This document shows, one piece after another, positions 24,482-38,058 of a DNA stretch of 64,000 nucleotides. Under the pieces are notes generated by a model. It saw nothing but the letters and a program-made list of their open reading frames with translations, was not told where the DNA came from and made no database searches. Position 1 is the stretch's first letter, and each line of letters starts with the position of its first letter. The translations under genes were made by a program, and so were the position numbers. Source of the DNA: Eutrigla gurnardus (lineage: Eukaryota; Chordata; Actinopteri; Perciformes; Triglidae); assembly GCA_963514095.1 (NCBI GenBank), contig OY741271.1, positions 15,783,272 to 15,847,271 on the forward strand. The letters are read 5' to 3'.

Positions 24482-26791
24482 TCCCCTCTTAACGTGGTCA
24501 GGTCTTCTGCATGACTTATTTCCCCGGTCTGCATTCCTGCCGTGTTCCCAGCACCAAATTAATTTACCAATATTATTTTTTTGTTTTCACATACATATTG
24601 TTTGGTTTTGGATTTGCCCCTACTTGTTCCCTCGTTTTTTTCCCCTGCCTGTTTATGGTCCCAGCTGTCCAAAGCTCATCATTTGTTCTACTCAATCTGC
24701 CTCTAGATAACCTAATGACCTAGAAGAGTCACAATAATGAAGCTCTCAGGTAACAAGAGTTATGGTTCCCAGGTCAAATGAAGAAGCCTTTGCTGTGTTT
24801 GGAGGAAACAGTTGCTCCTTTGTTCACATTGCAGACCAAGCAGCTTAATGCTATGCTTGGTTGAACGTGTTTCTTGGAAAGTTAGCTGGTGGGCTTTTGT
24901 GGATCTCTGGATAAAAAAAACAAACAGTTTTTTCTTGATATGGTGACACTGTGGGTCACTCAATGTCAAACAGTGAGTCTACAGGTGGAGCTCAAGGAAA
25001 CAAATGCATCTGTAGAGCTCCAGGTGGTTCCCACACCAGTGTAATTGCTGGAAAATAGAGCTAGGGGGTTTGCAATGAACTATGCCTCAACTTGCACTTT
25101 ACAATGCAAATTTCATACATACAAAGAGTGTTAGTTATTTGTCATTGACACATTACGAGTTTCACTCAAAATACATCTTACAGTGTTTTGCTCAAATATT
25201 TATAACGTCCACAATTTAGTGGGCTCGTCCGTCATAAATTCAAGGATTGTCAGGGTTTATTGGTCTATACTTTGGCTGCAACAACAGGTTGGCTAAAACA
25301 TGTGGTCTGGATTAACAACGTCAGGTAAGAGTTTCTTCAGACAAGCGAGGTATCCATCACAAAATCATGAAAATAAATGTATTAAAGGAAAACAGTGCAT
25401 CACTGTCAATTTAAAGGGGATGGCGCATTTTTTCACTCACTCAAAGCAAATAAGCAAGACTTAAAAATGGATCTGATATCATCTAAAATATGATTACAGC
25501 AAGCAAACATAATTGTTTCTCATGCACGTAATATTTGCTCACCAAAACATAAGAGATTTTAATGTTTTAATTTTTTAAAATTGTAATCATATTTACAGCC
25601 TAGTTGCATTCATCTCTGTGTGCATAAAAACAAATCCTTTGGCGTGGATTATGGTAATGGAAAGCATGTTTTATAGACCAACTCAAAAACAGCATACACA
25701 TAATGCTAAATATTAACATTATATTGTGTCTGGAAATGGAAATGTGTGTGGCTGGAGCAGTGGTTATTGTCTTTCAGTTTTCAGAAAGCAGCAAATAGTT
25801 CACTGCACGTCACAAAAGGACTTCTCATTTAATGAGCCAGAATACAAACAACAAACTGTAAGCCACGGTAGGGGCCCTGAACCTGCCGTTGCATGGTCAG
25901 AATGTCTGAACAGGAATATTTCCCAGGGTGAACTGTGGGAATGAGGCCTTTCTCTCCGAGCAATGTTATTGGTGCTCACTGCAGGTTCGTACTGAGGCTC
26001 CAGGGTAGGCTTATTTAGGGCAGACTCAGCACGACATTCCAGGATGATAGGTGGTATTAGGGCCTCAAAGGGCCCAGTCGGTCTCGTATGAAGAGAAAAG
26101 TGCTCTGTGACATGAGAGATATTCTCTATTCGACAACAAATAACTAATGTATCAAGAACAACAACAATAAAATGAAATTAAATTCTGTATGTCAAGCTTT
26201 CTACAGCAATAAGATGATGATATTTTCCTTCTCTTGGGAAAATAAAAAGACATTTTCTTAGGGAAAATTGTATTTTTTGTTTTCTCCAGATAACAAGAAA
26301 ATGACGCTGTTATCTTTTAAAGAAAACACTTTGAGATAACAAGATATTTAAATCATTACAACCAAGGCAGTTCAACGTTTCTATTAATATCTGGTGTTTA
26401 CTTTTGTTATTGCCCCCCCCCCCTGGAGCTAGGTAATGAAAAACATGTTTTTTACAATACAGGCAGAATATGTAAGTCCTCAATTTTGGCATCCAATTTA
26501 AAATATGACATTGAAAGTATTCGTTACATTGACTGAGCCAGTTAGATAAAATATCAAATAACACCACATTGAGAGCTGCCAGCATGTTAAAGACTGCATA
26601 TGGTGGTGTTCATAGAGCAGTCGGGGGTAGCAGGGCTGGTCTTGATTCAACACACATAAACACTCCATGAGCAAGCAATTTTGGCTTAACTGGGGTTAAA
26701 GCACTGCAGTTGACCTTGATGTAGGCCCCCCCACCCCCCACCTGCCCTCTCCAAAAGACGAGAGAAGCTGAAATATTTAACTCTACTGCAT
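24480..26791. other. intergenic, nothing recognised
   Basis: No exon, RNA gene or bounded element recognised. A short C run lies at 26414-26422. Confidence 0.4.
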
Positions 26792-26912
26792 CTGGATACT
26801 TTTTTTTATTTTATTTTTTTTTTTAATTCACTTTTTATTGATTTTCAGCAAGAAGATACATACATACCAACCATACTACAGGTCAGACAAAGCTCAAACG
26901 GAGCTGGATACT
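26792..26912 (-). mobile_element. very short 5'-truncated LINE insertion
   Basis: About 100 bp beginning with T-rich sequence (a minus-strand A tail) and continuing TTTTTATTGATTTTCAGCAA. It is flanked by the direct repeat CTGGATACT at 26792-26800 and 26904-26912. The sequence just inside the T run resembles the LINE end at 14.9 kb (TTTTTTATTGGCAACCAAGA), so the same LINE family may be responsible. Confidence 0.5.
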
Positions 26913-29900
26913 ATTTTCGCAGCATGAAGTCTGGCTTCACACTAGATGGCTGCAAATTGTTATCATTTTAAATCATCTGTTCAAACAGCATAGTACAAAT
27001 ACACAACTGACAGTCAAAAAGTATGATTTACTTTATATAAAAAAAACATTTTAAACAGAAATGATCTGGCAACAGAGAAGTACTGTCACATAAAAGTCCA
27101 ACATTACACAATTGCGTGTTGTCTAAAAGTAGGTTGAATGTGCTTTTTTATTGTATATTCTTTATTTAAACATATAAACTGCAAAAAAAAAATTATTTTT
27201 GAAGTAAAATAACAGGAAATCCAACATGGATCAAACTCAGACACCAGGAAGGAACATCAACACTGGCATAAGGCAAGACGACCTGACACAGGGAAAGACA
27301 GAGGGCAAATATCATAGACTATAGTTGTCAAGCCTTGAGCTCTGCATTTTGGCTGTCGCCATCTTGGATTTTTGCAACCAATGAACTGAAGTGACCGTTT
27401 TTGGACTGCAGAAAAGCGACGGGGTTGATCTAAAGAACACAAGTGACAGAGCAGCACCCCGATAAAAAATCAAGTGAGAAGTAAGGTCATTTCCACGCAA
27501 AATGACTTTTCTTTCAACCAAAGGTGTTTCCCCCTGATGGCCAGCAGAGGGAATGCAACTTTAAGGCGCTTTACTTGGCTTCACCTTTCAGAACCGGAAG
27601 TTGTGGCCTGCTAAATACACAAGAAATGAATCAGACGTCCAGACACAGGTGGGCAGACATGACGGCAGGCTGAAACAAAGGGAAAAGAGCAGTTTGATTA
27701 TTTAGTTATTTATTTGCGCTTTATGTGCTTGATTTTTGTGTAAATCTTAATGATTTACACATCCATCCAGTGTTTTCACAACACTGCCACATGGACAACA
27801 TGAAGCTTTTAGAACATCAATTTATCGAACAGATGTTAGGTCAGTGTAATGCTTAGGATTGCGGACCAATTTCGGGAATTCCAGGTAACTAACGTTCATA
27901 CAGCAACTAACAGCTGAGAGGCGAAAAGAGACACACGTTTTCATATGTTTGGTAAACATAACTCAAATAACACCATACCATAGGTTTCACGTAATACCAC
28001 TTCAACAAACTTTACAGGACCACAAACCTCAACAAAGGGTTATTTCCATAGTAATGTAAAATAACTTTAAATTATTGCTATAAAATGTTCACGTCAACAT
28101 GACCGTCTCCAGTAGAGTCGGATTGCGGCCGTGGTGGGATGTTCTGCTCAATGACTTTATTGTCCTATTCGTGCCAGTCAAATCAGTGGCTATTCATTCC
28201 GTTTAAGGTACAGTTTAACTAACTTTTTTGTCAAATTTAAATTTAACTTTTTTGTAAATCATTTTAACACAATTTGTGACTTTGATGAAACAAGTGGTTC
28301 AAACTAAGCTTGAAATAGAACTTTGAACTGTGTCAAACTGTTTCCTCGACACCATGGTAGATGAAATGAATCCATTCAGTAGCGACTTGTAAATCACCTG
28401 TCAATCAATACCGCAGCGGCGACCTGTCAATCCCAATAAAGGCAAACTCTAAAGTATACCCAAAGTAAATTCAGAAATTATTAAATGAAAAGTGAGAGAG
28501 CAGACAGGAAACCACTTAAATGTGTCGAAACAATAAATTCCCAGGATTGTTATTAAGAAGAAACCACAATGTTTTGAACCCTATACACAGTGAAAACGTA
28601 AAATATCACAGACTGAACAAAACATGCAGTAAAACTGTCTCAAAACCACAATATAGAGTTTAACCGGTTCAGTGATCAAACGGAAGTATAGTTACGAGCG
28701 TTCCTTTCATCAATAAGTGAACCTGAAGAATTGAGGATTTCTCTCTGCTGTTCTCTGCTATTTCCCAATTCCCAGAATCACAATACCACACCGGAGAAAG
28801 TCGTGTAGCCTCCATCTCACTGGCTCTCAAATCAAAAACTGGAAACCCAGGCGGTCTTTTACTCGAGGACAGCTCAGCTGATAAGTTGATTCATCACAGC
28901 TGTGGTGTTTGAGCCCTGCGGTTTCCCAACGCCCAGAGGCAGGACGGGAAACCACTCTCGTCTTTCACGCACAGTAGCGATCCTCTCGAGTTCCCGCTTG
29001 GCCCATTGCAAGCATGCAAGCCCAGCAGGGGTTTTGACAGCTTTTTTCTCAAAAAGGAATACTTTATTTTTATGGTTAATGTTTAGCATTGCTTAGTATT
29101 GTCTAGGACCTCTGGTCTCTTCACAGCACGGGACTGGGTGATGGCAGTCAACCATGAGAGCCAAGGCTGATGGCACCCTGGGCATCACGGGAGCCAGCAG
29201 AAATCACCTGTATTTATATGTAGACTATGTGGACTGGTTGATATCCCCAGCAAGTTGCAAATTATTTAATGTGAAAGCTTATCAGCATTGAGATTCTTTG
29301 CTAATGCCATGCTTCAGAATGTGCATTACAAAACAAGTAAATGGAAACACGACTTAGCCTTTATGACCCAGTTTTTTTTTTAAAGGAATATTTTTTGACT
29401 TGCTTGGACCAGAATGGTTCATTTAAAGGTGGAGTCACACAACAACACTGAATGTGTCAGAATGGAAATACATTTACCAAGCTGTGGCATGCACAAAAAA
29501 GCAATAATACTCATCTAGAATTCTCTTTAATGATTTTTATTAATCCGTTTAGCAAGAATAAATGCTTTTTACTAAACAAATGGTGCATTCTTGGGCAGAA
29601 ATTGAGCAAATCATTATAAATATAGATACAAAAATAACAAGTATAAGCTTCGGGGCACACTGGGAAGGTTGTCTCCCCACGTTAAACTCGTTAAAATTTT
29701 TCATGGCAATGCTCTTGAGTGCATTACAACCACGTGGACAACAAACCAACAGACGCTAACAAACACTTGTCTGTTTTCATTGTCTCATTTTGTTTACTAG
29801 AGTACACCACATCATCTGGTAAACAGTTTAGTGAGATGAGACCCATCAACAAAATAGAAAGACAAGATAAAAGCTTGTTTGTAGCGGTAGTGTTCTTGCG

Positions 29901-32218
29901 AACATTGCTGCTATTTCTGTAAAAACAAGGTGCAAACATTTAATAGGATAAATAAGTAAATATTGTTTGCTGAGCATCAGTCAAAGGAACTATTTGATGA
30001 ACGGGAATTCAATTATTTGTAGCATTGCTTCATAGAATTGGACACATTTTAACCAGTGTGTTTGGACCTTGGGCAATATGGTGATTTCAATTTTTTTTTT
30101 TTATCCACCCCAAAGACTCACCAAATAAAAGGAACCAAGGGTTCACATTGACTGGAGTGTTGCCATCAAATCAGTTGCTTAAAGGATAAAAAGCTGGAAT
30201 TATTCTGTGTCCTTCTTATTGTGAAAACTCCTATTTGAAGAATATTAACCGTCACAGAGTCTGTGTCAAATCCTCCTCCTCCTCCTCCCTACCCAGATCC
30301 AAGCCCATTCATTTCTAATGAAGATGGAAATCTTAAAAAAAAAATTGTCACAGATATAAACTTTTATATTTTACAAAAGCTATGTACATTCCTGAAACTG
30401 ATGTATGTATGGAAGTTTTTTGCAAATATTACTCAATCAGGAATACATATTGGATTTGTTGGGGACTATTTTTAGCTGTGGATTAATATACACCAGGTGC
30501 ATTAATGAGTCTTTTTTTTCATACCACTTACTACTTCTACTCAACTACATTTCAGAGAAAAATATTTCCCTGTCAGTTTCCCTGATAATCCATCATGCCT
30601 TGTATATATCTAGAGCTTTTATTGTGAAAGGCAGGAAAGGAAGGAGCAGTATACACCATGTTGTGTGGGCAATATAGGGGCAATTAGCATATTTTCCCAA
30701 ATTAATAAATAAATGCAAAGTACTTTGTGACCATCTGTGTCATGGTGCAGTGTTCTACTCACATTAAATATATTTTTTCGTGCTACCATTTACTCAATCG
30801 TGCTGCTCTCACCTGTCTGCCAAGTTCCTTCCTTCAATGCAATACATGATGTTATATAATGTTGAAAGTGACTGATGGTTGTACGCTACTTTTCAAGGTT
30901 AATTGTTGAATGCTTTGAGTCCACTATATCGGGTACAAAGCCCAAATATTGCTTGCTGCACCCACCCTGCACCCTATTGAAAGCTCTTTTTATCTATTGT
31001 CAGTCACATTTTGTTTAACGTAGTAATTGCTCGGACTGCAAAGTGCTATCTATAGAAAATGAATCTGTTTGGTTCAGGCTTCATGTTGTTTTCATTGTTC
31101 CGTTAATGTATGTATGTTGCCTTAAGATTTTCTTTATTTTATTTGCTAATAAACATATGCCTTTCTGCATTTAATACTTTAATACTTGCTGACATACTTT
31201 TATTTAATTTTTGATGTAAGACTTTTAATTGTCACCGATTATTTTGTACAGTGTGGTGTTAGTACTTTTAATTTAAAAAAGTACTTACTTAGTTAATAAT
31301 AATATTAATAATAATAATGTAATAAAAAACATTTTATTTCGAGGCGCCTTTCAGGACACTCATGTTTAAATACCATCAAAATGACAGTTAAAATTTTAAA
31401 AAGAAACATCAACAACACAGCACAAATCTTAAAATCGAGTAAATCTTAAAACCTGCAGCAGAGCAATTACAATTCGAGGGAATACGCCAGTTTAAAAAAG
31501 GTGGGTTTTTAAGTGGGATTTGAAGGTTGGGAGTGAGTCAATGTTTCTGATGTTAGGAGGGAGGAGTTCCAGAGGCTCTGGACCCCATGGTGGAGAGACA
31601 TAGTCGTACAGTTTTCAGTGTCAGTGGGGGTGAGATAAAACATAAGAATATGCCTGTTATATATTCTGTTGAAAAGAGCACAAATGATATAATATCGGTG
31701 CAAGAAGTGATAAAACAAAATATGCAAGCTGTCGGGGTGTGAATGCTTTCCAGACTGATTGTAAATGGTCTCATAAATCAGTAATATGCCCCATAGCACA
31801 GATTGCCAAAAGCTTTCCCCTTTTTTGTTGTTGGCACGTTATATTAAATATTTTTAAATCACACAATCATGCCTTCTTCCTGCTTTACGCGGCTCCTCGT
31901 GGCACTTTTTGTTTTCCAGCATAGTCGTAGAAAAGTCTTTGTTGTCCCTTATAGGTCGATACAAGTTTACAACAAGCGTAGTCCTCAACGCTACCAGGTG
32001 TGAATGCAAAGGACTTGTCTGATGAACGTTGACAGACGTAAGATCATTGGCTATTATATCAGGGTGGAAGTAATCCTCGCGCTGCTCTCGGGTAGCAACA
32101 AAAATAGGGATAGCCTCCAGGCTGGGATCTATATCAAATTTGTTGAAGAGTGCCTTAAACCACTGTGGCCTGATGGAACATGCTCCAAGAGTTGTGATGC
32201 GGAGGAATGTCTGCAGTG
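26913..32218. other. intergenic, dispersed repeats
   Basis: No gene recognised. About 27330-27610 resembles a dispersed fish repeat (contains GCCATCTTGGATTTTTGCAA). About 31340-31640 contains another widespread teleost repeat (GGCGCCTTTCAGGACACTCA ... GGTGGGTTTTTAAGTGGGAT). A (CCT)n stretch lies near 30272-30289. The minus-strand open frame at 31854-32312 overlaps the predicted last edn3 exon in another frame and has no family similarity I can see. Confidence 0.4.
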
Positions 32219-35200
32219 TTAAACTCCAAAGTGTTTTTCCTTGAATGTGAACCTGTGAAGGCAAGAGTGGCAAGTGGAGAGGGAATGGGGTGAAGAGGAG
32301 GGAAGGGTCCATTCCCCCGAGGAGTTCAGCAGAGGATGACGAGGTGTCAAGCTGTCACCCGGGACCAGGGGATCTGTGGAGACTCCTGATCGGCACTGTC
32401 TGTAGGGGACTTTAAAGAGAAAAAAACATTAGAGGGCTTATACAGTTATTTGTTTACTGTTTGAAGCTATACGTCATGTTTCATTAAGTTCACTATTCAC
32501 TTATAATTAGTTTGATGTGGTAATATAAATATATGAGTCTATGAGGCTATTAAACTTGAATCAGACTGACCTCGACAGGCAAAAGTCATGGCACGCGGGA
32601 TCCGCGTCGAACACAGCACAAACGCAGCGCGGAGTCTTTGCCTCCTCGCGTTCAGCTGCTTGTCCGCTGAGAGCGCGTCTGATTCGCTGAGCTCCTCTGT
32701 AGCTTGACAATCCGTAGGGCACCGTGTGTCTGAGGAGAAACAACAAGACATATTAAATATTGTTAGCTTTGAAGAGTTCTCAAACTATATCTTCTACTAT
32801 CCCTCAAGCAGCAGCCATATGCAGTATAAAGTTCATTGAAAAGCATCAATTTTAATAAAACATGACCTTATGTTTTTTGAAAAGTGTCATATTTAAAGCC
32901 CTTTGACAAATCTGAGTGTAAAAACTACCATGTGTTTATCATTCTGTTATTGATTAAACATTTTGCCTGTGAACATTGGTAATATGTGACCAGCATGGTA
33001 TTGTTAATGGAAAAAAACAAAGGTAGCCTGAAAGTCTGTGAAAGTGAATAATTACCTGAAATATATCTTCATTAGATCAAATCATGAATCATAAAGTCCA
33101 TGACCACATACGTGACTTTTCCAACCCAATCCTCCCATCTGGATCATACTGTTAATGCTGCTAAGTATCAGGCTGCCATCCCTTATCCCCTCTCCAATTT
33201 CTCCTTTTCACACGCATCTGTTTTGTTTCAAATTGGTAAAGAAAAAAAATCTGTGCATAGCTGAGAGAAAGGTTTCACGAAAGGATCCACGAAGTCTGCT
33301 TTCATAAGATATTTGTAATAAAAGTTCCTTCAAAAGTAAATGTCTGATTGGATACCTGCCACTTCCACTGTGTGTCCAATCCATGGAGCGCATTTACGAC
33401 TGTGAACCTGACCGAGTTTGGCATAAAAAGCCTTTTAAACTCAAAGTTGTTCAGTCATAAATTGCTGCTGAGGGTCAAAGGTTCTGTCTTGAAATGCTGA
33501 CATCAGCTTGTGGCTATAGTCTGTGGGTCAGCTGAGTGAAAGCACTGTAATTGTAACGTTAGGGTAGGTCAGAGGTCGCAGGTGAACAAGGAGCCATGTG
33601 TGTGAACACGGAAACTTAAACCCAAGTCTTGTGAGCCAATAATTTGGGACGCTTCACTCTCGGATAATGGTGATTACCTCTCTCTTACCTTCCATGCTGA
33701 GAATTTATGACACTTTAGCATTTTTTTTTTGGGAGAGTTCATCTTCAACACACAATGGGAGAACGCATATGTGAAAACACACCTAGGGTTTTGATTTTTA
33801 TTGTCAGTCTTTAAACTATGTCAATTTGTCCCAACTTGCTAAGGAGTGATAAGATGTGCTGCCAGCAGCAGCCGTGGCACAAGAAGAAAGAGGAAGAAAG
33901 AATGCTTTCTCGCTGTCTTGCCAAGGATTGTAATATGCGGCTAGGAGGTAGCAAAACAAATTCCTGGAGACGAGACGGCGTTGAAAATTATATTTGAAGG
34001 TGTTACTATCAATCTGGTGTGTGCTAGGACACATGTTGCACACACTTTGTCTAAGTGCATATGTGGAAAAAACAGCTACTAATGGAATCTTTTCCTAATT
34101 TCTCACCTTTGGGTCCGACATAACTAGACATAAACTAACCGAGCTTTAGTGTTCAGAATATGACAGCGGAACAAATCCCCCACATGGTATCTTAATTATG
34201 TTGCCTTCCTCAGTGTTTGTCGGTAAACGACAGCATCAGATGTTTTACGCCTCTGTAAGTGATCTGATCCAAATTGTGAGTCATTTTTTTTTTTTAAATA
34301 AACAATAATTTGGTATTGTTTGAAGCAGACCGATTGCTACAACAAAACAATCAAATTAGGGTCAAACCACATCGTAATTATTGGTGCAATTTATGTAACC
34401 AGAAAACCCCCCTTGAACAAACGCAGCTCTGGTGAATAATGACCTCCTCAGCTCTGTTATTATTGGGTGTGCACAACAGATTTCTCTGATCGCTATCCAC
34501 TCAGCCTCGTAACCACATATTGAGGGTATTTCAGCTCATGACGGGTACAACTTACACAACAATCTGTTATCACATCTCCACAGACCAAGCCGGTGGTTAA
34601 AGCCTTAACCAGAAGGTCGTTTCGCCTCAAACTTGCGTTTATAGACAGATTACTATAAATACAATTTCAAAAGATGACAAAATCATCTTTTGATCATGGT
34701 GCAAGAACCCATCTTGATTCAGACATCAATTGTTATCTTTATTCTAATTCTTTATTAGAATAACAATCCTTTTTTTAACCTGACTTGAAACACATCAGCG
34801 TGGACATTAACCATAACTGGATAGACTTAACCTTGCAGATATGTTCTACTAAGAGGTCAAGCTCAAGATGAGACGCAGTAAGAACCTCCAACTCTCTGAT
34901 TTTAAACTGCGACCTGACAGAGTGAGTTTCTTTCAGTTGGGCTTGCCATCACTTGAACCATGACTGCATCTAGCGCCCCGGGGGAGCCTTCACCGGGTGT
35001 GACTTGCTACACTGCGTTGGCTCCACAAACCAGCCACATGTCAATCCACGTTTATTTATCATCTTCATTGACCCTTTGCTGACCCCTGCTCCCGCTGCTG
35101 CCCCATCGACCTCTCAGGGCTAAAACGGAGCCCACACGATCCGCCCCCGAGACAGAAGGGTCTAGGACATGCATTTGAAGCATGTGTCTAGGTCGGATGA

Positions 35201-37612
35201 CGTCCAGGACTTCCAACCGTGTCAGCGGGGGAACCGCTTAAAAAGATAGATAGAAGCTAAAGCCTGCAATTCACAGTGTAAAAGTGAACAACCACTTCAG
35301 CTGGCAATCTAGACAGAAGGCCATGAAATGAAGTAACAAAATAGACCTGGGCAGTATTATGGTAATTTATACTGCCCAGTATAAATATGATTTTTAATAC
35401 CACCATAAATACAGACATTCCTGTTTCTATGATGCTGCGTTGTATTGTAGTTACCAGCACGCGCCACCAGAGGTCAATCTCTACTGGTGGAACCTGCAGC
35501 TGGGCTGAAAAAGATGGTGTGTGAGTGGTGGAGATAAAGTTACAGGACAAGTAAAACAAGAAAAATGTCCCTGCCAAAACGTCAAACGCAGCTTATAGCT
35601 AAAATGATTTTTAGTCAACTGCCAGTCTGCCAGCAGCACCTGCATAATCCTCTCCGTTCAGCCCACTGGTGTGTTAGTATCCGCTGTGTGAGTGACGTTA
35701 CCAAGGGTGCGGTCGGGACAGTATGTTAAGTTAACGGTAGCGTTATAGCAGTGCGGTGCTAGAGGCAATGAATAAATGCTATAAAACCTCAGAGTTCCCA
35801 TGTCCCAGTTTGGCTCCAACTCCTACGCCCCACTGACAAAAAAAAAGATATCATACATGCCCGAAGATGCTCGCACACAAGGCCACAGGTTTGCAAATGG
35901 ATAAATACCAATATTTACACATTTTACTTGTTCACATTATGTTTGGAGTGAAGTCATATTAGATCATTCCATTGTGCCATCCCAGAGGTCACGTCTCCAA
36001 GGCAACCCAGCATGCATTACTCCCAGATCACGGAAGAGGCAAGCTATTTTTGACCTGTAAAAAGTCTGGACTACAGTGTGGCATCTTTCCTCTGACTGGT
36101 GGTTACGTGTCTGTGTCACTCATTAACCCGTTTGCTGTGTTTGGACTGTCTGTACCCGGATGCTTCCAGCTGAAAAGCTTGGAGGACGCAGCTGTGAGTT
36201 GCACTTTATCCGAAGTAGTGACGTAGAGTTGCGTTTGTGTCGACAATAAGCCACACATTGGTGCGATTTATGCCCCATCAAGAGTGATTTGACTTAGTTT
36301 CAGTATTCCACATCCGATGAAGCCGTGCACAATACTTCTCTATCCTTGGTCTCATCCAGATACCTGAGTATTCAAACAGGCGTATGTGGAAGGCAGGTGT
36401 AATTTGTCTTGAAATGACTTTCTCAGTAAGGGGAGACAGATAGATATCATCATGAAACTGCCCCCCGTCCATTACTTCCATTGAGGCAGTGTTGTATTTC
36501 AAGTTTTCTGGAATGTTATGTTTAAAAATGTAAATGAGGCAAATGCAAAGTAGCGAAATAAACAGTAAATGTGTGTTTTGTATGTTTACTTTGAACTAGT
36601 TTGAATGCAAACAAAAAAACACACCCAAATCTCAAAGATCAGCACGTGAAAACGATCTTTTTGCCTTAAATTACAACATTATTCTTGTAGCCTGATATTA
36701 CCAGTTGTTTCCTCAAAATATTATTATTACTGTTGATTCTCGACATCTCAGAGAGCAGGAACTTGATATATTACAAGTGTGCATATTGCATCGTTTTGAA
36801 CAGGAGGAGAAATCCTGCTGAAGCCCATGTCAGCTACTGGCTTTTTTTTATGAATTCAAATGCAATCTTTTAAAATGAACACTTAAAGTTGCCACATGTA
36901 CAGTTATTATGGTTACTTCAACCACAAGAAACGAAGACAGGAAATAAAATCTTAGCTGGAGTTGACCCCGCAGGATAAACGTTAAATGAGAAAAGTTGAT
37001 CTACTAGGCCTACATAATTAAAGCGAATATTCCTTTATATTATAATTTGGCAACAACAAAACTGTGGGGGGGGGGGGGGGGGGGGGGGTAATGCAGAAAT
37101 AATTCTTTTTAAATAATTAATAGGAAATGAAGTCCCCGCTCAAACTTTCCCTGACTTATCGTCATCTGGCTCCCCACCAACTTTCACAACAGTAGCGCGT
37201 CCGGATGGACAGTTGGAGAAATGGGATGTATTTAACAGAGCATGTCTTACTCGGGCGTGTTGATCCAGATGATATCCAAGTGGCAGTAGTAGACGCACTC
37301 CTTATCCTTGTATGAATAGCAGGTACAGCGCTTGGATCTGGATTTTGCCTCCGTTGCCTCAGACAGCTGTGACCCCGCCGGTCTCCCGGGGGACTCTGGG
37401 AGACCCACGGGGTTCACCTCGGATGTGACCGGCGCGTCGGACGTCATGACACCTTGCATAAAGAAACATGATAGAAATAAGCTAAGTCAGAATAAAGTAA
37501 AGAAATGAACAAATAAACGAACCTTGCCGACGTCAAACGTACCTTGTAAGAGAATTAACGCGAGCATTTTGAAAAGCATGATTCTCGCGAAGACGGATAG
37601 TATCCTTGTCAT
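32219..37612 (-). CDS. edn3: preproendothelin-3, four coding exons
   Basis: Exons on the minus strand: 37543-37612, 37251-37452, 32571-32729, 32219-32399. All junctions are GT-AG and in phase, giving 203 residues (human about 238). Residues 1-24 are a hydrophobic signal peptide. After the dibasic K64-R65 comes the 21-residue endothelin at 66-86, with Cys 66, 68, 76 and 80 and the C-terminal HLDIIW. It differs from human ET-3 only by Tyr for Phe at position 4 and Ser for Thr at position 5. The W86-I87 bond is the converting-enzyme site. The following INTPEHTVPYGLSSYRG is the conserved big-endothelin tail, ending at R-I-R-R. Exon 3 also encodes the endothelin-like peptide (Cys 126, 128, 137, 141). 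The product is a secreted ligand of endothelin receptors, important in neural crest, pigment cells and enteric neurons. Exons 1-3 are secure. Exon 4 is supported by phase and acceptor only. Teleosts may carry two edn3 copies; I cannot tell which this is. Confidence 0.93.
32730..37250 (-). other. edn3 intron 2 (4.5 kb)
   Basis: The large intron separating the mature-peptide exon from the endothelin-like-peptide exon. It contains a perfect 11-bp inverted repeat, CTGGGCAGTAT/ATACTGCCCAG (35347-35357 and 35369-35379), with an 11-base loop, probably the core of a dispersed repeat. It also contains an uninterrupted G23 tract at 37066-37088. No other exon was recognised. Confidence 0.6.
37066..37088. 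repeat. poly(G) tract, 23 bases
   Basis: An uninterrupted run of G about 160 bp downstream (in edn3 sense) of exon 2, inside intron 2. Tracts like this can form G-quadruplexes on the plus strand and are prone to length change and sequencing error. Confidence 0.9.
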
Positions 37613-37749
37613 ATCAGATATTCCCAAAATGAATCATAGCCCGATGAAGGATGCAGCGCACTTGTCGAGTTAATCTCCCAGCGCCAAGTGGAACTCCATG
37701 AAGCTCAGAGTAGGTGTCCGCGTGCACTTCATCTCGCAGGGGAACGGAT

Positions 37750-37936
37750 CAGAGGATGCTGCTCGCGCGGCTCCTTTCATATTTAGAGCGTCGCGTCATA
37801 AATCACACCCGCAGCACGCGCCCTCTGCATGGAGTGAACTGCGGCGGCCCCTTTGGAACGAGCTGCTCTCCGGTCACACAGGTGAAGTGAAGCGGCTCTG
37901 CGGAGCAAAGAAATGCAGCGACGCTCCTCTGAGTCA
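37750..37936 (-). promoter_or_regulatory. edn3 proximal promoter (TATA-like box and AP-1 site)
   Basis: On the minus strand a TATA-like box CTAAATATG lies at about 37779-37788, about 170 bp upstream of the edn3 start codon. A consensus AP-1 site TGAGTCA lies at 37930-37936, about 145 bp further upstream. The surroundings are GC-rich. Endothelin genes of mammals (best known for EDN1) have TATA boxes with a nearby AP-1 element, so the arrangement fits. Transcription start and use of the sites are inferred. Confidence 0.5.
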
Positions 37937-38012
37937 CTTCGCCGTCTGACAGCCCGAACCCAAGTTTAAGAGCTTTGGGCAGGGCTTTAGTACACGCCCA
38001 CACACGCTGTGT

Positions 38013-38027
38013 CCACGTGTGTGTGTG

Positions 38028-38058
<31 letters not shown>

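Noticed and set aside
31854..32312. 152-codon minus-strand frame as a separate gene
   Set aside because: No recognisable similarity. Its upstream half overlaps the predicted last edn3 exon in another frame, which fits splice phase.
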